Positions 44,838 through 53,943 are shown, counted from the stretch's first letter. The stretch is 64,000 nucleotides of DNA from Rhodobium gokarnense (GCF_025961475.1 NZ_JAOQNS010000007.1:124001-188000), one strand, 5' to 3'. Notes: a model not told the origin generated them from the sequence alone. Made by a program: numbers and translations.

Positions 44838-46031
44838 TCATGCGGGGGCCGGGTGCGGCGGCTGCCAGCTATAGATCCAGTCGAAGCGCGACAGCAGCCT
44901 TTCGGAGGGAATGAGCTGCAGGGCGGTGTCGCGGGCGGCGGCCGAAAATCCGCGCAGGTGATAGATGCGGTCGTTCTTCAGGGCCGTTGCGATCACCCGT
45001 TCGACGCGCTTGCGGCGCAGGCCCTGGTATCGCTTCAGGACGTCGGCGATATCGTCGGAGCGGGACAGAAGGTCGCCGAGGACGGCGCCGTCCTCGATCG
45101 CCATCGCCGCGCCCTGGGCCATGAAGGGCAGCATGGCATGGGCCGAATCGCCGAGCAGGGCGATGCGGCCGCTGTACCACGGGCTGCCGGTCGGCATGCC
45201 GCAGAGCGCCCATTTCAGCCAAGTCTCCGGCAGCGACAGCAGATTGAGGACGCGGTCCGGCCAGCCGGAAAAGCGCGACAGCAGCACCTCGCGGTCGCCT
45301 TCGGCGTTCCAGCCTTCCTCGTTCCAGTCGTCGTTGACGATGGCGACGAGGTTGAATTCGTTGCCGGCGTGGATCGGGTAGTGGACGAGGTGGACGCCGT
45401 CGCCGAACCAGACGACGGAATCGCGCAGGAAATCGGCCGGGATGTCGCTTGCCGGAACGATGGCGCGCCAGGCGGTGCGGCCGGTAAATGCGGCGCCAGG
45501 CAGGCCGAGGCCGAGCCGGCGGACGCTCGACCAGACGCCGTCGGCACCGATCAGAAGGTCGCCCCGGTAGGTCTCCTCGTGATCGCCGACGGCGACCGTT
45601 GCCGAGGCGCCGGTGTCGTCCTGGTCGACGCCTTTAAGCGTGGCGCCGAGGTGGATCTCGATGCGGGGGTCGCGCTGGGCGGCCTGGTGGAGGGCGTCCT
45701 GCAGGTCGGCCCGGTGCACCACCCAGTAAGGCGATCCGTAGCGCGGCATCGCCCGCGTACCGAACTCGATGCGGTTCAGCTCGCCGCCGGTGCGGGCAGA
45801 ACAGATGCGCAGCCGTTCCACGGCGACGGCATCGGAATGGAGCGGATTGCCGAGGCCGAGGTCAAGGAGAACGCGGCTGGCATTGGGCGAGATCTGCAGG
45901 CCGGCACCGACCTCGCGGACGATGCTGGCGCGTTCCAGGAGGGTGACGGAAAGCCCGGCACGGGCGATGCACAACGCAGCCGTCAGCCCGCCGATGCCGG
46001 CGCCGACGACAATGGCACTCTTTTCGGACAT
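44838..46031 (-). CDS. FAD-dependent aromatic monooxygenase
   Basis: 397 residues, group A flavin monooxygenase. FAD-binding: IVVGAGIGGLTAALCIARAG, LLIGADGVWSSVRR and IALLGDSAHAMLPFMAQGAAMAIEDG. The pattern resembles salicylate 1-monooxygenase, 3-hydroxybenzoate 6-hydroxylase and ubiquinone-pathway relatives; substrate unknown. Start ATG 46031 is 14 bp after the NDUFS6-like gene; the longer frame upstream is that gene's shadow. Confidence 0.87.
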   Translation of the reverse strand: MSEKSAIVVGAGIGGLTAALCIARAGLSVTLLERASIVREVGAGLQISPNASRVLLDLGLGNPLHSDAVAVERLRICSARTGGELNRIEFGTRAMPRYGSPYWVVHRADLQDALHQAAQRDPRIEIHLGATLKGVDQDDTGASATVAVGDHEETYRGDLLIGADGVWSSVRRLGLGLPGAAFTGRTAWRAIVPASDIPADFLRDSVVWFGDGVHLVHYPIHAGNEFNLVAIVNDDWNEEGWNAEGDREVLLSRFSGWPDRVLNLLSLPETWLKWALCGMPTGSPWYSGRIALLGDSAHAMLPFMAQGAAMAIEDGAVLGDLLSRSDDIADVLKRYQGLRRKRVERVIATALKNDRIYHLRGFSAAARDTALQLIPSERLLSRFDWIYSWQPPHPAPA

Positions 46032-46044
46032 GGATTCTTGCGGT

Positions 46045-46293
46045 CTATTCCGCTGCTTCGGCGTGCCACACGCAGTCGGCCGGCTCGGCGCTGTCGGAGG
46101 CAACATCGGGATCATAGACGTAGCGGGCGCCGCAATAGGGGCAGAGCGCTTCTGAGTCGCCGCCCATGTCGAGGAAGACATGGGGATGGTCGAAGGGCGG
46201 CGAGGCCCCGATGCACATGAACTCCTTGACGCCGATGCGGATCGTCTCGACCCCGTGGTCGTTGCGGAAATGGGGGGTTACATGCTGCGCCAT
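46045..46293 (-). CDS. NDUFS6-like zinc-finger protein
   Basis: 82 residues of the zf-CHCC family. The zinc ligands are Cys in KEFMCIGASPP, His in PFDHPHVFLDMG and the pair in ALCPYCGARYVYD. Homologues are counterparts of mitochondrial complex I subunit NDUFS6, needed in the assembly of the matrix arm. It lies beside an FAD monooxygenase, an arrangement I believe recurs in Hyphomicrobiales. Confidence 0.88.
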   Translation of the reverse strand: MAQHVTPHFRNDHGVETIRIGVKEFMCIGASPPFDHPHVFLDMGGDSEALCPYCGARYVYDPDVASDSAEPADCVWHAEAAE

Positions 46294-46500
46294 GGTGCCG
46301 TGTCCGACTTGTTGGATATCGGCGGGACACTAGAGCATTTGCGCCCCATATTGAAGTCATTCCGGGAAACGGATGAACGGGCGGTGCGGTCCGGAGCGAC
46401 GCGGCGTTGAAAAGCCGCCGCCAGGGGCTATGTTGAGGCAGCCTCGGGGCCGCGCCCGTCCGGTGTGCCGGCCCGTTCCCAGAACCTGCAACGAGCCTCC

Positions 46501-47253
46501 ATGACCCATTTCGATTCCGACGGCGTTTCCATCGCCTATTACGAAGAAGGCGAGGGGACGCCGATCCTCCTCATCCACGGCTTTGCCTCCAACGCCCACG
46601 TCAACTGGGTCTATCCCGGCTGGGTGCGCGATCTTTCGCGTGCCGGCCGGCGGGTGATCGCCGTCGACAATCGCGGCCACGGCGACAGCGAGAAGCTCTA
46701 CGACACGGAGGCCTACGGCGCGCCGACCATGGCGGAGGACGCGAAGCGGCTGCTCGATCACCTCGACATCGAGCGGGCCGACGTCATGGGCTATTCCATG
46801 GGCGCGCGGATCACCGCGTTCCTCGGCCTCAACCATCCGGACCGGGTGCGCAGCGTCATCTTCGGCGGCCTCGGCTACGGCATGGTCACCGGGGTCGGGA
46901 CGCCCGAGCCGATCGCCGCAGCGCTGGAGGCGCCGTCCCTCGACGATGTTCGCCACGCCACCGGGCGCACCTTCCGCCAGTTCGCCGAGCAGACCGGCTC
47001 GGATCTGAAGGCGCTCGCCGCCTGCATGCGCTCCTCGCGCCAGAAGATCGCGCCGGAGATGCTGTCGGAGCTGCAGCCGCCGGCGCTGGTTGCGGTCGGC
47101 ACGCGCGACGCAATTGCCGGCTCGCCCCAGGCGCTCGCCGACCTCATCCCGAACGCCGAGGTGCTGCACATCCCCGACCGCGACCACATGCTTTCGGTCG
47201 GCGACAAGGTCTACAAGGCCGGCGTGATGGACTTTTTGGCGCGGCTGGACTGA
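46501..47253 (+). CDS. Alpha/beta hydrolase
   Basis: 250 residues. HGFASNAHVNWVYPGWVRDL has the oxyanion region, VMGYSMGARITAFLG the nucleophile Ser, and HIPDRDHMLSVGDKVYK the catalytic His. The N-terminus DSDGVSIAYYEEGEG is usual. Substrate unknown. Start ATG 46501; twelve further in-frame codons upstream have no SD support. Confidence 0.88.
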   Translation: MTHFDSDGVSIAYYEEGEGTPILLIHGFASNAHVNWVYPGWVRDLSRAGRRVIAVDNRGHGDSEKLYDTEAYGAPTMAEDAKRLLDHLDIERADVMGYSMGARITAFLGLNHPDRVRSVIFGGLGYGMVTGVGTPEPIAAALEAPSLDDVRHATGRTFRQFAEQTGSDLKALAACMRSSRQKIAPEMLSELQPPALVAVGTRDAIAGSPQALADLIPNAEVLHIPDRDHMLSVGDKVYKAGVMDFLARLD

Positions 47254-47258
47254 GGCTT

Positions 47259-48095
47259 CTACCGGCCGGTGAATTGCGGCCGGCGCTTTTCCAGGAAGGC
47301 GGCGCGGCCTTCGGCAAAGTCGGCGCTATCGAAGCAGGCGTCGGTCATGGCGCGGATCGCCGCCATGTCGACGCTGCCCGGCTCGGCCGTCACCGCGTCG
47401 ATGGCGGCCTTGGCCGCCTTCAGGGTCAGCGGCGCGTTTTCGGCGATGGTGGCGGCGAGCTTGCGGGTCCCGGCCTCCAGGTCGGCGGCGGCAAAGACGC
47501 CTTCCACGAGGCCGATCGCCAGCGCCTCGTCGTGGCCAACGCGGCGGGCGGTGAAGAACAGGTCCTTGGCGCGGGCTGGGCCCGTCAGCTTGACGACGTC
47601 GCGAACCGCATCGGGCGGGTAGCCGACGCCGAGCCGGCCGGCGGGGATCGAGAACAGGGCATCATCAGAAGCGATGCGCATGTCGGTGGCGACCGCAAGG
47701 CCGACGCCGCCGCCGAAGCAGAAGCCGCGGATCATGGCGAGCGTCGGTTTCGTTGCCTCGCGCAGCGCCGCGAACGCCTCGGCATTGGCCTCCTCATAGG
47801 CGCGGGCGGTGTCGGCGTCGCGCCGCACGGTCTCGAATTCGGAGATGTCGGCGCCGGAGACGAAGGCGGCCTCGCCGGCGCCGGCAACGACGATGAGGCG
47901 GACGTCGTCGTCGGCCTCCAGGGTGCGCACGGCGTCCGGGATCGCCTGCCACATGGCGAGGTTCACGGCGTTGCGGCGGCGGGCGTTGTCGACGATCAGC
48001 CAGCCGATCGGCGCCTCCACCCGGCAGACGATGCGCCCTTCGGCCTCGCCGTTTTCTTCCGCTTCCGTTGCCGTCGTCGTTGTGTCCTCGGTCAT
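47259..48095 (-). CDS. Enoyl-CoA hydratase/isomerase family protein
   Basis: 278 residues of the crotonase fold. FVSGADISEFE and IRGFCFGGGVGLAVATDMRIAS supply the oxyanion hole. At the position where hydratases have a catalytic Glu (PE in FGxPExxLG) this protein has FSIPAGRLGVGYPPDA, so it may be an isomerase, a hydrolase or a degenerate hydratase. Start ATG 48095 (MTEDTT...) is preferred over an in-frame ATG at 48146. Convergent with the alpha/beta hydrolase, 5 bp apart. Confidence 0.83.
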   Translation of the reverse strand: MTEDTTTTATEAEENGEAEGRIVCRVEAPIGWLIVDNARRRNAVNLAMWQAIPDAVRTLEADDDVRLIVVAGAGEAAFVSGADISEFETVRRDADTARAYEEANAEAFAALREATKPTLAMIRGFCFGGGVGLAVATDMRIASDDALFSIPAGRLGVGYPPDAVRDVVKLTGPARAKDLFFTARRVGHDEALAIGLVEGVFAAADLEAGTRKLAATIAENAPLTLKAAKAAIDAVTAEPGSVDMAAIRAMTDACFDSADFAEGRAAFLEKRRPQFTGR

Positions 48096-48242
48096 TTCCG
48101 TTGCCCTGTTCTTCCGTGTGCCGGTCCGGCCCGTCGCGCCCGCCATTGCGGTTTCGCAATCTAATGTGATGGGCCGGTGATGGTATGCTTTGTTTAAAGC
48201 TCTATGTTATGGGGAAGAAAATTCCAACGGGGACCGTCGACC

Positions 48243-49082
48243 ATGGCGCAACCAAATGTCCGCATAGAGAACACGCTTGCCACCCACGATCCGGTCTGGA
48301 CGCGGATTCGCGAAGAGGCCGAGGAGATCGTCGGGCGCGAGCCGCAGCTTGCCGGCTTTCTCTATGAAAGCATCCTCAACCATCCGACGCTCGAGGACGC
48401 GATCATCGCCCGTCTTGCCGCCCGGCTCGACCACGGTGCGGTTCCGGCCAGCCACATCCGCTCGGCCTATGACGACGCCCTTGGCGACGATCCGTCGCTG
48501 CGCGATGCGTTCCGCGTCGACATCGCGGCCGTCTTCGACCGCGATCCGGCCTGCAACCGCTATATCGACCCGGTGCTCTACTTCAAGGGCTTCCATGCCC
48601 TGCAGACCCAGCGGCTCGGCCACTGGCTGTGGAAGCACAATCGCGAGGACTTCGCGCTCTACCTGCAGAGCCGGTCCTCGGAGATTTTCCAGGTCGACAT
48701 CCATCCGGCCGTGCCGATCGGGCGCAGCATCTTCCTCGACCACGCCACCGGCCTCGTCGTCGGCGGCACGGCTGTGATCGAGGACGAGGTGTCGATCCTG
48801 CAAGGGGTAACGCTCGGCGGCACCGGCAAGGAGACCGGTGACCGGCATCCGAAGATCCGCACGGGCGTCCTGATCGGCGCCGGCGCCAAGATCCTCGGCA
48901 ACATCGAAATCGGCTGCTGCTCGCGGATTGCCGCGGGCTCCGTGGTCCTGCGCGACGTGCCTGCCGCTGTGACGGTCGCTGGCGTTCCTGCCAAAATCGT
49001 CGGCCGGGCGGGTTGCGCCGAGCCGTCAATCATGATGGACCAGACCCTTGCCGAGCGCGACGAGGCCGGCGATTCGGACTGA
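48243..49082 (+). CDS. cysE: Serine O-acetyltransferase
   Basis: 279 residues. The N-terminal helical domain (TLEDAIIARLAARLDHG) precedes a left-handed beta-helix of hexapeptides. DIHPAVPIGRSIFLDHATGLVVG, GVTLGGTGKETGDRHPKI and GAKILGNIEIGCCSRIAAGS are CysE hallmarks; the His in LDHATG and the Asp in YIDPVLYFKG fit the catalytic set. Makes O-acetylserine for cysteine synthesis. ATG 48243 chosen; the frame upstream begins at 48204 without SD. Confidence 0.93.
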   Translation: MAQPNVRIENTLATHDPVWTRIREEAEEIVGREPQLAGFLYESILNHPTLEDAIIARLAARLDHGAVPASHIRSAYDDALGDDPSLRDAFRVDIAAVFDRDPACNRYIDPVLYFKGFHALQTQRLGHWLWKHNREDFALYLQSRSSEIFQVDIHPAVPIGRSIFLDHATGLVVGGTAVIEDEVSILQGVTLGGTGKETGDRHPKIRTGVLIGAGAKILGNIEIGCCSRIAAGSVVLRDVPAAVTVAGVPAKIVGRAGCAEPSIMMDQTLAERDEAGDSD

Positions 49083-49171
49083 ACCGCCGGAACCTTGCCT
49101 TCGCGCCAATCGTTTCACCGATACGTCCGTCCCAAGGGGCGTTCTTTTCAAAAGACCAGGGAGACGGCGCA

Positions 49172-49384
49172 TTGAAGCGCGACGAAATCACCAAGCTTGA
49201 AGCCTATCTGCGGAAAAAATTCGAACTGCCGAAAATCGGCGTGCGGGCGCGGCCGCAAAAGGACGATTCCGCCGAGGTCTATATCGGCGACGAATTCATT
49301 GGCGTCCTGTTCCGCGACGAGGAGGACGGCGATCTGTCCTGGAACTTCCAGATGGCGATCCTGGAGTTCGACCTGGAGGAGTAG
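49172..49384 (+). CDS. DUF3126 family protein
   Basis: 70 residues: DEITKLEAYLRKKF, IGVRARPQKDDSAEVYIGDEFIGVLFRDEEDGDLSWNF and MAILEFDLEE. The family is small, acidic and confined largely to Alphaproteobacteria; function unknown. The start is probably TTG at 49172, with AGGGAGA about 10 bp upstream; no ATG lies near the family N-terminus. It follows cysE by 89 bp, possibly with it in one transcript. Confidence 0.82.
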   Translation: MKRDEITKLEAYLRKKFELPKIGVRARPQKDDSAEVYIGDEFIGVLFRDEEDGDLSWNFQMAILEFDLEE

Positions 49385-49395
49385 GGCGTCCGCCG

Positions 49396-50106
49396 CTACT
49401 TTCTTATCCGCATCCTGTCGATGAGCATCCGGATGGCCGGGTCGAGCCTTGCCCAATCCTTCAGCATCGGCTTGCGGAACCGGTAGGAGACCGCCAGCGC
49501 CTCGCCGATATGGATGGCGCGCAGGCAGGTCACCGGGACGATCCGCTCGCCGGTCTTGGAACAGCGGGCCGAGAACGGATCAGTCGAGCCGGGCTCGAAG
49601 AACACCTCTTCGGAATCGTAGCCGGAGCCGGGCTGCAGGTCGCGCGAGACGAGGCCTGCCGGCCCCGGCTTGTCGCCTTCCTCAAAGAACCGGGCGTAGA
49701 GCCCGATGAGCCGGGTCGTGGAATCGACCTGGTCGCGGCGCGGCTGCAGCGCCAGGAAGAGGAGCGGTGCGTTCGGCGTGACGTCGTCGAAGGCGCTGGC
49801 GTTCTTCGCCGAATAGCCGGTAAGGCTCGGCCAGTGGACGACGAGGTCGAGCCGGTCCCATCGGCCGTCCTGGCGCTGGTCGGCAAAGCGGATCATGTTG
49901 CCCGGAATGGCGAGTTTTTCGCCGGCGATCTCCACGGTCACCGGCGTCGGGTCGGCGGTGAAGCCGGCCATCTGGGCCTCGCCGCCGAGCCAGTAGACCG
50001 CGAAATTGGCAATGCCGATGAAGGCTGCGACGACGCCGGCGATGACGGCGGCGGGCAGCCAGACGCTGCGGGAAGAGGCCGGTTCTGATGCTGTGGCGGT
50101 GGTCAC
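49396..50106 (-). CDS. Membrane-anchored protein of unknown function
   Basis: 236 residues from GTG 50106 with GGGGG upstream. One hydrophobic anchor at about residues 18-42 (WLPAAVIAGVVAAFIGIANF), then a soluble domain with GEKLAIPGNMIRFADQR, LVVHWPSLTGYS and EVFFEPGS. The domain is presumably periplasmic. I do not recognise a family. A TTG at 50181 would add 25 residues without family-like content. Convergent with DUF3126, 11 bp apart. Confidence 0.7.
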   Translation of the reverse strand: MTTATASEPASSRSVWLPAAVIAGVVAAFIGIANFAVYWLGGEAQMAGFTADPTPVTVEIAGEKLAIPGNMIRFADQRQDGRWDRLDLVVHWPSLTGYSAKNASAFDDVTPNAPLLFLALQPRRDQVDSTTRLIGLYARFFEEGDKPGPAGLVSRDLQPGSGYDSEEVFFEPGSTDPFSARCSKTGERIVPVTCLRAIHIGEALAVSYRFRKPMLKDWARLDPAIRMLIDRMRIRK

Positions 50107-50363
50107 GTTGCCCCCGATTGCGGCGAGACGGGCCGGTTCGGCCGTCCCGATGCCGAAAAAATCCCCGGCCAGACGCTCCAAAACGGCACAGGCCGCATCA
50201 TGATTTTCCCGACGATTGTCCCATTATGGTTAACGATCGCTTAAGGATTGGCGGAAAGGCGCCGATCCGGGGCGTCCGGTACGGCCCTTGCGAGTCCTTG
50301 TGCGAACGCCGGAACCTGTCCGGAATCGACACGCATGGTGAAGAAAGCGTGAAAGGGACCCCG

Positions 50364-50687
50364 ATGATCGCCGGAGAACTCCTCGTCGTTGGCTATGCAA
50401 TCGCCACCGGCTTCGTCGCCGCCGGAATGCTCGGCAGCTTCTACCAGCTCCTGACCCGGCGTCCGCCGAGCTTCGTGCTTTCGGTCGACACCTGGTGGAC
50501 GATCATCTCCTCCACGGTGATGTGTGCGTTCGCCGGACCCTTCATCATCATGCGCAACGCCCTGCGCGGCCGGCGCATCGAGCATCGCCCGCTCGGCTGG
50601 CTGGCCGCCTCCACGGCGATTGCCGCCGGCTGGAGCCTGTGCTCGGGCATCGTCGTCCTGGAGATGACGCTGTCCGTGGTCTCGTAG
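50364..50687 (+). CDS. Small conserved membrane protein (possibly DUF6949)
   Basis: 107 residues with three hydrophobic segments: ELLVVGYAIATGFVAAGMLGS, WTIISSTVMCAFAGPFIIM and LGWLAASTAIAAGWSLCSGIVV. The intervening NALRGRRIEHRPL is positively charged and likely cytoplasmic. It resembles the DUF6949 family as I remember it. AAAGGGACCCCG precedes ATG 50364. Open frame upstream to 50088 lacks coding character. Function unknown. Confidence 0.75.
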   Translation: MIAGELLVVGYAIATGFVAAGMLGSFYQLLTRRPPSFVLSVDTWWTIISSTVMCAFAGPFIIMRNALRGRRIEHRPLGWLAASTAIAAGWSLCSGIVVLEMTLSVVS

Positions 50688-50771
50688 GACCCTGCATTCC
50701 GTCAATGACGTCGGGCCGGATTTTTCCTAGGCTTTGCCCGCGAATCCCACCCGATGTCCGAGGAGTTTTCG

Positions 50772-51299
50772 ATGCCCCTTTATGCGCTTGGAACCACCGG
50801 GCCGACGTTGCCGGAAGAGGGCGCCTACTGGGTCGCGCCCGATGCCCAGGTGATCGGCGCCGTGATCCTTGCCAAAGACGCCAGCGTCTGGTGGGGCGCG
50901 GTCCTGAGGGGCGACAACGAGCCGATCACGGTCGGCGAAGGCTCCAACATCCAGGATGGCTCGATCCTGCACACAGACATGGGCTATCCGTTGACGATCG
51001 GCCGCGACTGCACCGTCGGCCACGGGGTCATCCTGCACGGCTGCACCATCGGCAACAACAGCCTGATCGGCATGGGCGCGACGATCCTCAACGGCGCCGT
51101 CATCGGCGACAACTGCCTGATCGGTGCCAATGCGCTGGTCACCGAAGGCAAGGTGATCCCCGACAATTCGCTGGTGGTCGGGGCGCCGGCCAAGGTCGTG
51201 CGCGAACTCGACGACAAGGCGATCGCCGGCCTCAGCGAGTCCGCCCGCAGCTATGTGCGCAACTGGCAACGCTTTGCCGGCGAACTCCGCGAACTCTGA
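50772..51299 (+). CDS. Gamma carbonic anhydrase family protein
   Basis: 175-residue left-handed beta-helix protein of the YrdA/gamma-CA type. The three zinc-binding His are in [36 protein letters not shown] is the typical approach. Activity as a carbonic anhydrase is not shown for most members. CGAGGAG upstream supports ATG 50772. Confidence 0.92.
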   Translation: MPLYALGTTGPTLPEEGAYWVAPDAQVIGAVILAKDASVWWGAVLRGDNEPITVGEGSNIQDGSILHTDMGYPLTIGRDCTVGHGVILHGCTIGNNSLIGMGATILNGAVIGDNCLIGANALVTEGKVIPDNSLVVGAPAKVVRELDDKAIAGLSESARSYVRNWQRFAGELREL

Positions 51300-51333
51300 T
51301 TTTTCCTGAACAAACCGCCGCTTGACACACGGC

Positions 51334-51370
51334 AAAAAAGTGAGCCGGCCCGGGGGTAACGGGCCGGCTC
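51334..51370 (-). terminator. Intrinsic terminator for the BTLCP gene
   Basis: GAGCCGGCCCG (51342-51352) and CGGGCCGGCTC (51360-51370) form an 11-bp stem with a 7-nt loop. On the minus strand the stem is followed by ACTTTTTTGCC, a U-tract, so it ends the gene at 51455. It can also slow plus-strand transcription from the gamma-CA gene. Confidence 0.8.
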
Positions 51371-51454
51371 TTCAAGACCCGGTCTGGGTGGGGACGGGGA
51401 GGGTGGGGACACGACCGGGCCTGAAACTGTCGCTCACCAATTCCCGTTGTCGCG

Positions 51455-52081
51455 TCAGCGTTTGGCGAGACTGCCGACGGCTGTGACGCGGTTGTCCGTT
51501 ATGCGCTTCCAGCGGGCACTGTCGGTCTCCGACTGGCGTTTCACGTAACGGTATTCGGTCTCGTTCCACGGCAGCACCGCGCCGACCTGATTGTCGAGCA
51601 CGAAGTCGCCGCGGTCGGTGCGCACCGTCAGGACGGCGTGTCCGTCGCCGGCCGTATCGCGCACCACGGTGATCAGGAGGGCGCTTTTCGGCCACCCGCG
51701 ATCGGCGAGAATCCGCGCCTTCAGCAGCACGTAGTCCTCGCAATCGCCCTCGGTCGTCGGATAGGTCCAGTATTCGGCGACCTTGTAGAGTTCCTGGTCC
51801 GTCACCGGCTTGATGCGGCCGTTGACGTAGTCGTTGATCTCGATCATCTCGTTCCAGCGCGACCGGGTGAGCTGCACGACCTTGGCCGTTTTCGACCGGC
51901 TGCTGCATTCACCCCGGTTGGCCTTGCAGAACTGCACATGACCGATGGGCGCGGTGGTGTTGCCCGCGGTTGGCATGAACCGTTCTGCGTGGAGCCGTGC
52001 GGCGGATGCAGTGCTTGTACCCAGAAGCAATGCCCCCACTGCCGCAAGAATAACTAAGTGTCCCTGTTGCCTGCTCGCCAT
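51455..52081 (-). CDS. Periplasmic transglutaminase-like cysteine protease (BTLCP)
   Basis: 208 residues. Signal peptide MASRQQGHLVILAAVGALLLG... ending STASA. The catalytic Cys lies in TTEGDCEDYVLLKA, His in AGDGHAVLTV and Asp in DFVLDNQVGAV. BTLCP proteins are relatives of LapG, the protease that cleaves RTX adhesins under cyclic-di-GMP control; the adaptor LapD is not in the window. Start ATG 52081 has a perfect GGGAGGG SD. RTX genes, a GGDEF-EAL protein and a PilZ protein are all in this window but not adjacent. Confidence 0.9.
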   Translation of the reverse strand: MASRQQGHLVILAAVGALLLGTSTASAARLHAERFMPTAGNTTAPIGHVQFCKANRGECSSRSKTAKVVQLTRSRWNEMIEINDYVNGRIKPVTDQELYKVAEYWTYPTTEGDCEDYVLLKARILADRGWPKSALLITVVRDTAGDGHAVLTVRTDRGDFVLDNQVGAVLPWNETEYRYVKRQSETDSARWKRITDNRVTAVGSLAKR

Positions 52082-52460
52082 GATGTTACCCTCCCTCATG
52101 GTGGTCACACTATGGCAGAGACGTTTTTATCTTGAGATAAGTTTTGTAATACTATTTGAGTTAAACTGTAATTGCATTTATATTAGATTTTTGTCTTGTT
52201 TTACGAAAATTAGAACTGCATTTGAGTCAACTTTGAACGATTTCCGAAAGGCTTTGGGAATGCTTCGATGCGCTTGGGTTTTTGGGCGATCGGCGGCTCA
52301 GACAGGCCGGTCCGATGCGTCGGCGGTGGCGCACCGAGGGCGGGGGACGGGAAGGGGAGCCTGAGGACATATGCGCGCTTTATTGCGCGCCTCCCGGCAG
52401 GCGGGGCCGGGCGCAGGTCGCCGCTCCGGTTCGCCGATCCGGCTCCCATTCGGCAGGCGC
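52082..52460. other. AT-rich intergenic region upstream of the BTLCP gene
   Basis: From about 52115 to 52260 the sequence is far below local G+C, with TTATCT-TG-AGATAA (52127-52140) as a perfect 6-2-6 dyad just upstream of a -10-like CATAGT on the minus strand (complement of 52108-52113). This is the probable BTLCP promoter region. The remaining 52260-52460 shows no gene that I believe. Confidence 0.45.
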
Positions 52461-52465
52461 AAACG

Positions 52466-52496
52466 AAAAACGCCCGCGCGGCTCAGCCGGCGGGCG
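52466..52496 (-). terminator. Intrinsic terminator for the PilZ gene
   Basis: CGCCCGC (52471-52477) pairs with GCGGGCG (52490-52496), and the inner GCGGCT/AGCCG adds pairing; on the minus strand TTTTT follows the stem. It lies about 36 bp after the PilZ stop. Confidence 0.75.
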
Positions 52497-52532
52497 GTGT
52501 CGTCAGGCGCAGATCAAGGGCGCGCTGCAGCG

Positions 52533-53150
52533 CTACATGTTCTTTCGGAGGGAATCTTCGCTCTGCACGGAGGCGAATTCGACCGCGATGCCCTTTTCCA
52601 GGTGGCGCACGACGCGGGCGCGCATCTTGCCGAGGGTCACCGGGGTGCCGATGGCCGGCTTGACGCCGATCACCACGGCAGCGCCGGACAGCGACACGTC
52701 GATCGCCTGGCAGCGATAGGTGCGGCCGTCGTCGAGGGTGAGGTCGGTGATCGGATTGTCCGGGATGATGCGCTCGTGGCGGCGGTCTTCCGGCAGGTTG
52801 AGGATGTAGCGGTTGGCGAGCCAGGTGAGCTGGTCGGCGAGCTTTTCGCGCTTGCGCGGCGTCGCGTCGACGCTCATGGCAAACCCGCCCTCGGTGTAGC
52901 GGGTGATGTTGCCCTCGATGCGGCCGATATGGTCGATATAGGCGATCACGCGTTCGCCGATATTGCCGATGATCGGGGTGACGAGGCTGGCGCCGCCGGG
53001 CGACATGTCTGTCACCTGGCAGGGATATTCGGTGCGGTTCTCCAGCATGAAACGGCCGAGAAGGCTGACCTGAACCCGCTGGAACTGGCGGCGTTCGGCC
53101 TTGCGCATCGCTTCCAGGCGCTCGTGCGTTTCTATGGAGGCGATCTTCAT
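52533..53150 (-). CDS. Tandem PilZ domain protein
   Basis: 205 residues with two PilZ domains. The first has RxxxR in RRQFQRV and DMSPGGAS; the second has RRHERIIP and DVSLSGAA. These are the two motifs that bind cyclic-di-GMP. With no other domain it is a likely cyclic-di-GMP effector of unknown target. Regulation by the GGDEF-EAL protein at 12.5 kb is possible but unproven. Start ATG 53150. Confidence 0.87.
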   Translation of the reverse strand: MKIASIETHERLEAMRKAERRQFQRVQVSLLGRFMLENRTEYPCQVTDMSPGGASLVTPIIGNIGERVIAYIDHIGRIEGNITRYTEGGFAMSVDATPRKREKLADQLTWLANRYILNLPEDRRHERIIPDNPITDLTLDDGRTYRCQAIDVSLSGAAVVIGVKPAIGTPVTLGKMRARVVRHLEKGIAVEFASVQSEDSLRKNM

Positions 53151-53319
53151 TGACTGTCCGCGAACCCAACTGCCTCGTTGCGCGGCACGGGATCGGCCCC
53201 TGTCGCGTCGGAGGATGTTAGTGGCAAGAGGGTTAACAAGCGGTAAGACCGCCGCAGGATTCCGCCTTTTTGGGTTAAATGAATACGATGCTTACAACAA
53301 AGCGCTGTTCAATCTGGGA

Positions 53320-53943
53320 TTATTGCCGGCCACCCTGGTAGAGCGTGAGATGTCCGAAGCGTCCGAGCATGCCGCCGACGGCCGGATTGATCACGATGTC
53401 GTTATCGTCGATGGCATCGGCCGCGCGCAGGAAATACGGCTTCTCGTCCGGCCAGATCAGGCGCACCGACACGATCTCCTGGGTCATGATCGGCTGGATG
53501 CCGAGCCAGTAGGGCTGCTCCACCGGCGTGCAGGTGCCGAGCACGCGGCTGTAGGTCCCCGTCTGCTCGCCGAAGCGCAGCGGCAGAAGCAAGAGCTCGA
53601 AATTGAGCGACTTGCCGGTCTCGGTAGACCCCTTGAAGCCGAAGACGGCGGCGGCGGCGTCTTCCGTGACGGCGGCCAGCATGGTGGCGACGGCCTCGCG
53701 ATCGCGGCCCTGCCACAGGCGCAGGAACTCGCGTTCCTTCAATTCGCGGCAGAAGGCGGCGCACATGCGCGTGCCGGCGAGGCGGAACGGGTAGGTCTGG
53801 CTGCCGGCCGCCTCCAGGATAAAGGTGTCGCCGAGGATCTCGCGGATGTCGCTCGGCTCGATGTCGCGGCGTTCCGGTGCCGGCTGGTCCCCCCGGAGCC
53901 TGCTCCAGTAATCGTAGATCCGTCGTGTTGCGGCGAGTTTCAT
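53320..53943 (-). CDS. PAS_5-type domain protein
   Basis: 207 residues of the PAS_5 (DUF1419/PF07310-like) family: IYDYWSRLRGDQPAPERRDIEPSDIREILGDTFIL, FRLAGTRMCAAFCRELK and LLLLPLRFGEQTG. These proteins are frequent in Hyphomicrobiales; a cyclic-di-GMP or development-linked role has been suggested for some. AGGGGTGG precedes ATG 53943. The extension upstream in the frame is non-coding. Confidence 0.82.
   Translation of the reverse strand: MKLAATRRIYDYWSRLRGDQPAPERRDIEPSDIREILGDTFILEAAGSQTYPFRLAGTRMCAAFCRELKEREFLRLWQGRDREAVATMLAAVTEDAAAAVFGFKGSTETGKSLNFELLLLPLRFGEQTGTYSRVLGTCTPVEQPYWLGIQPIMTQEIVSVRLIWPDEKPYFLRAADAIDDNDIVINPAVGGMLGRFGHLTLYQGGRQ

Noticed and set aside
44838-46031. Assignment of the monooxygenase to salicylate hydroxylase
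   Set aside because: The family is wide and there are no aromatic catabolic genes nearby, so a generic call is kept.
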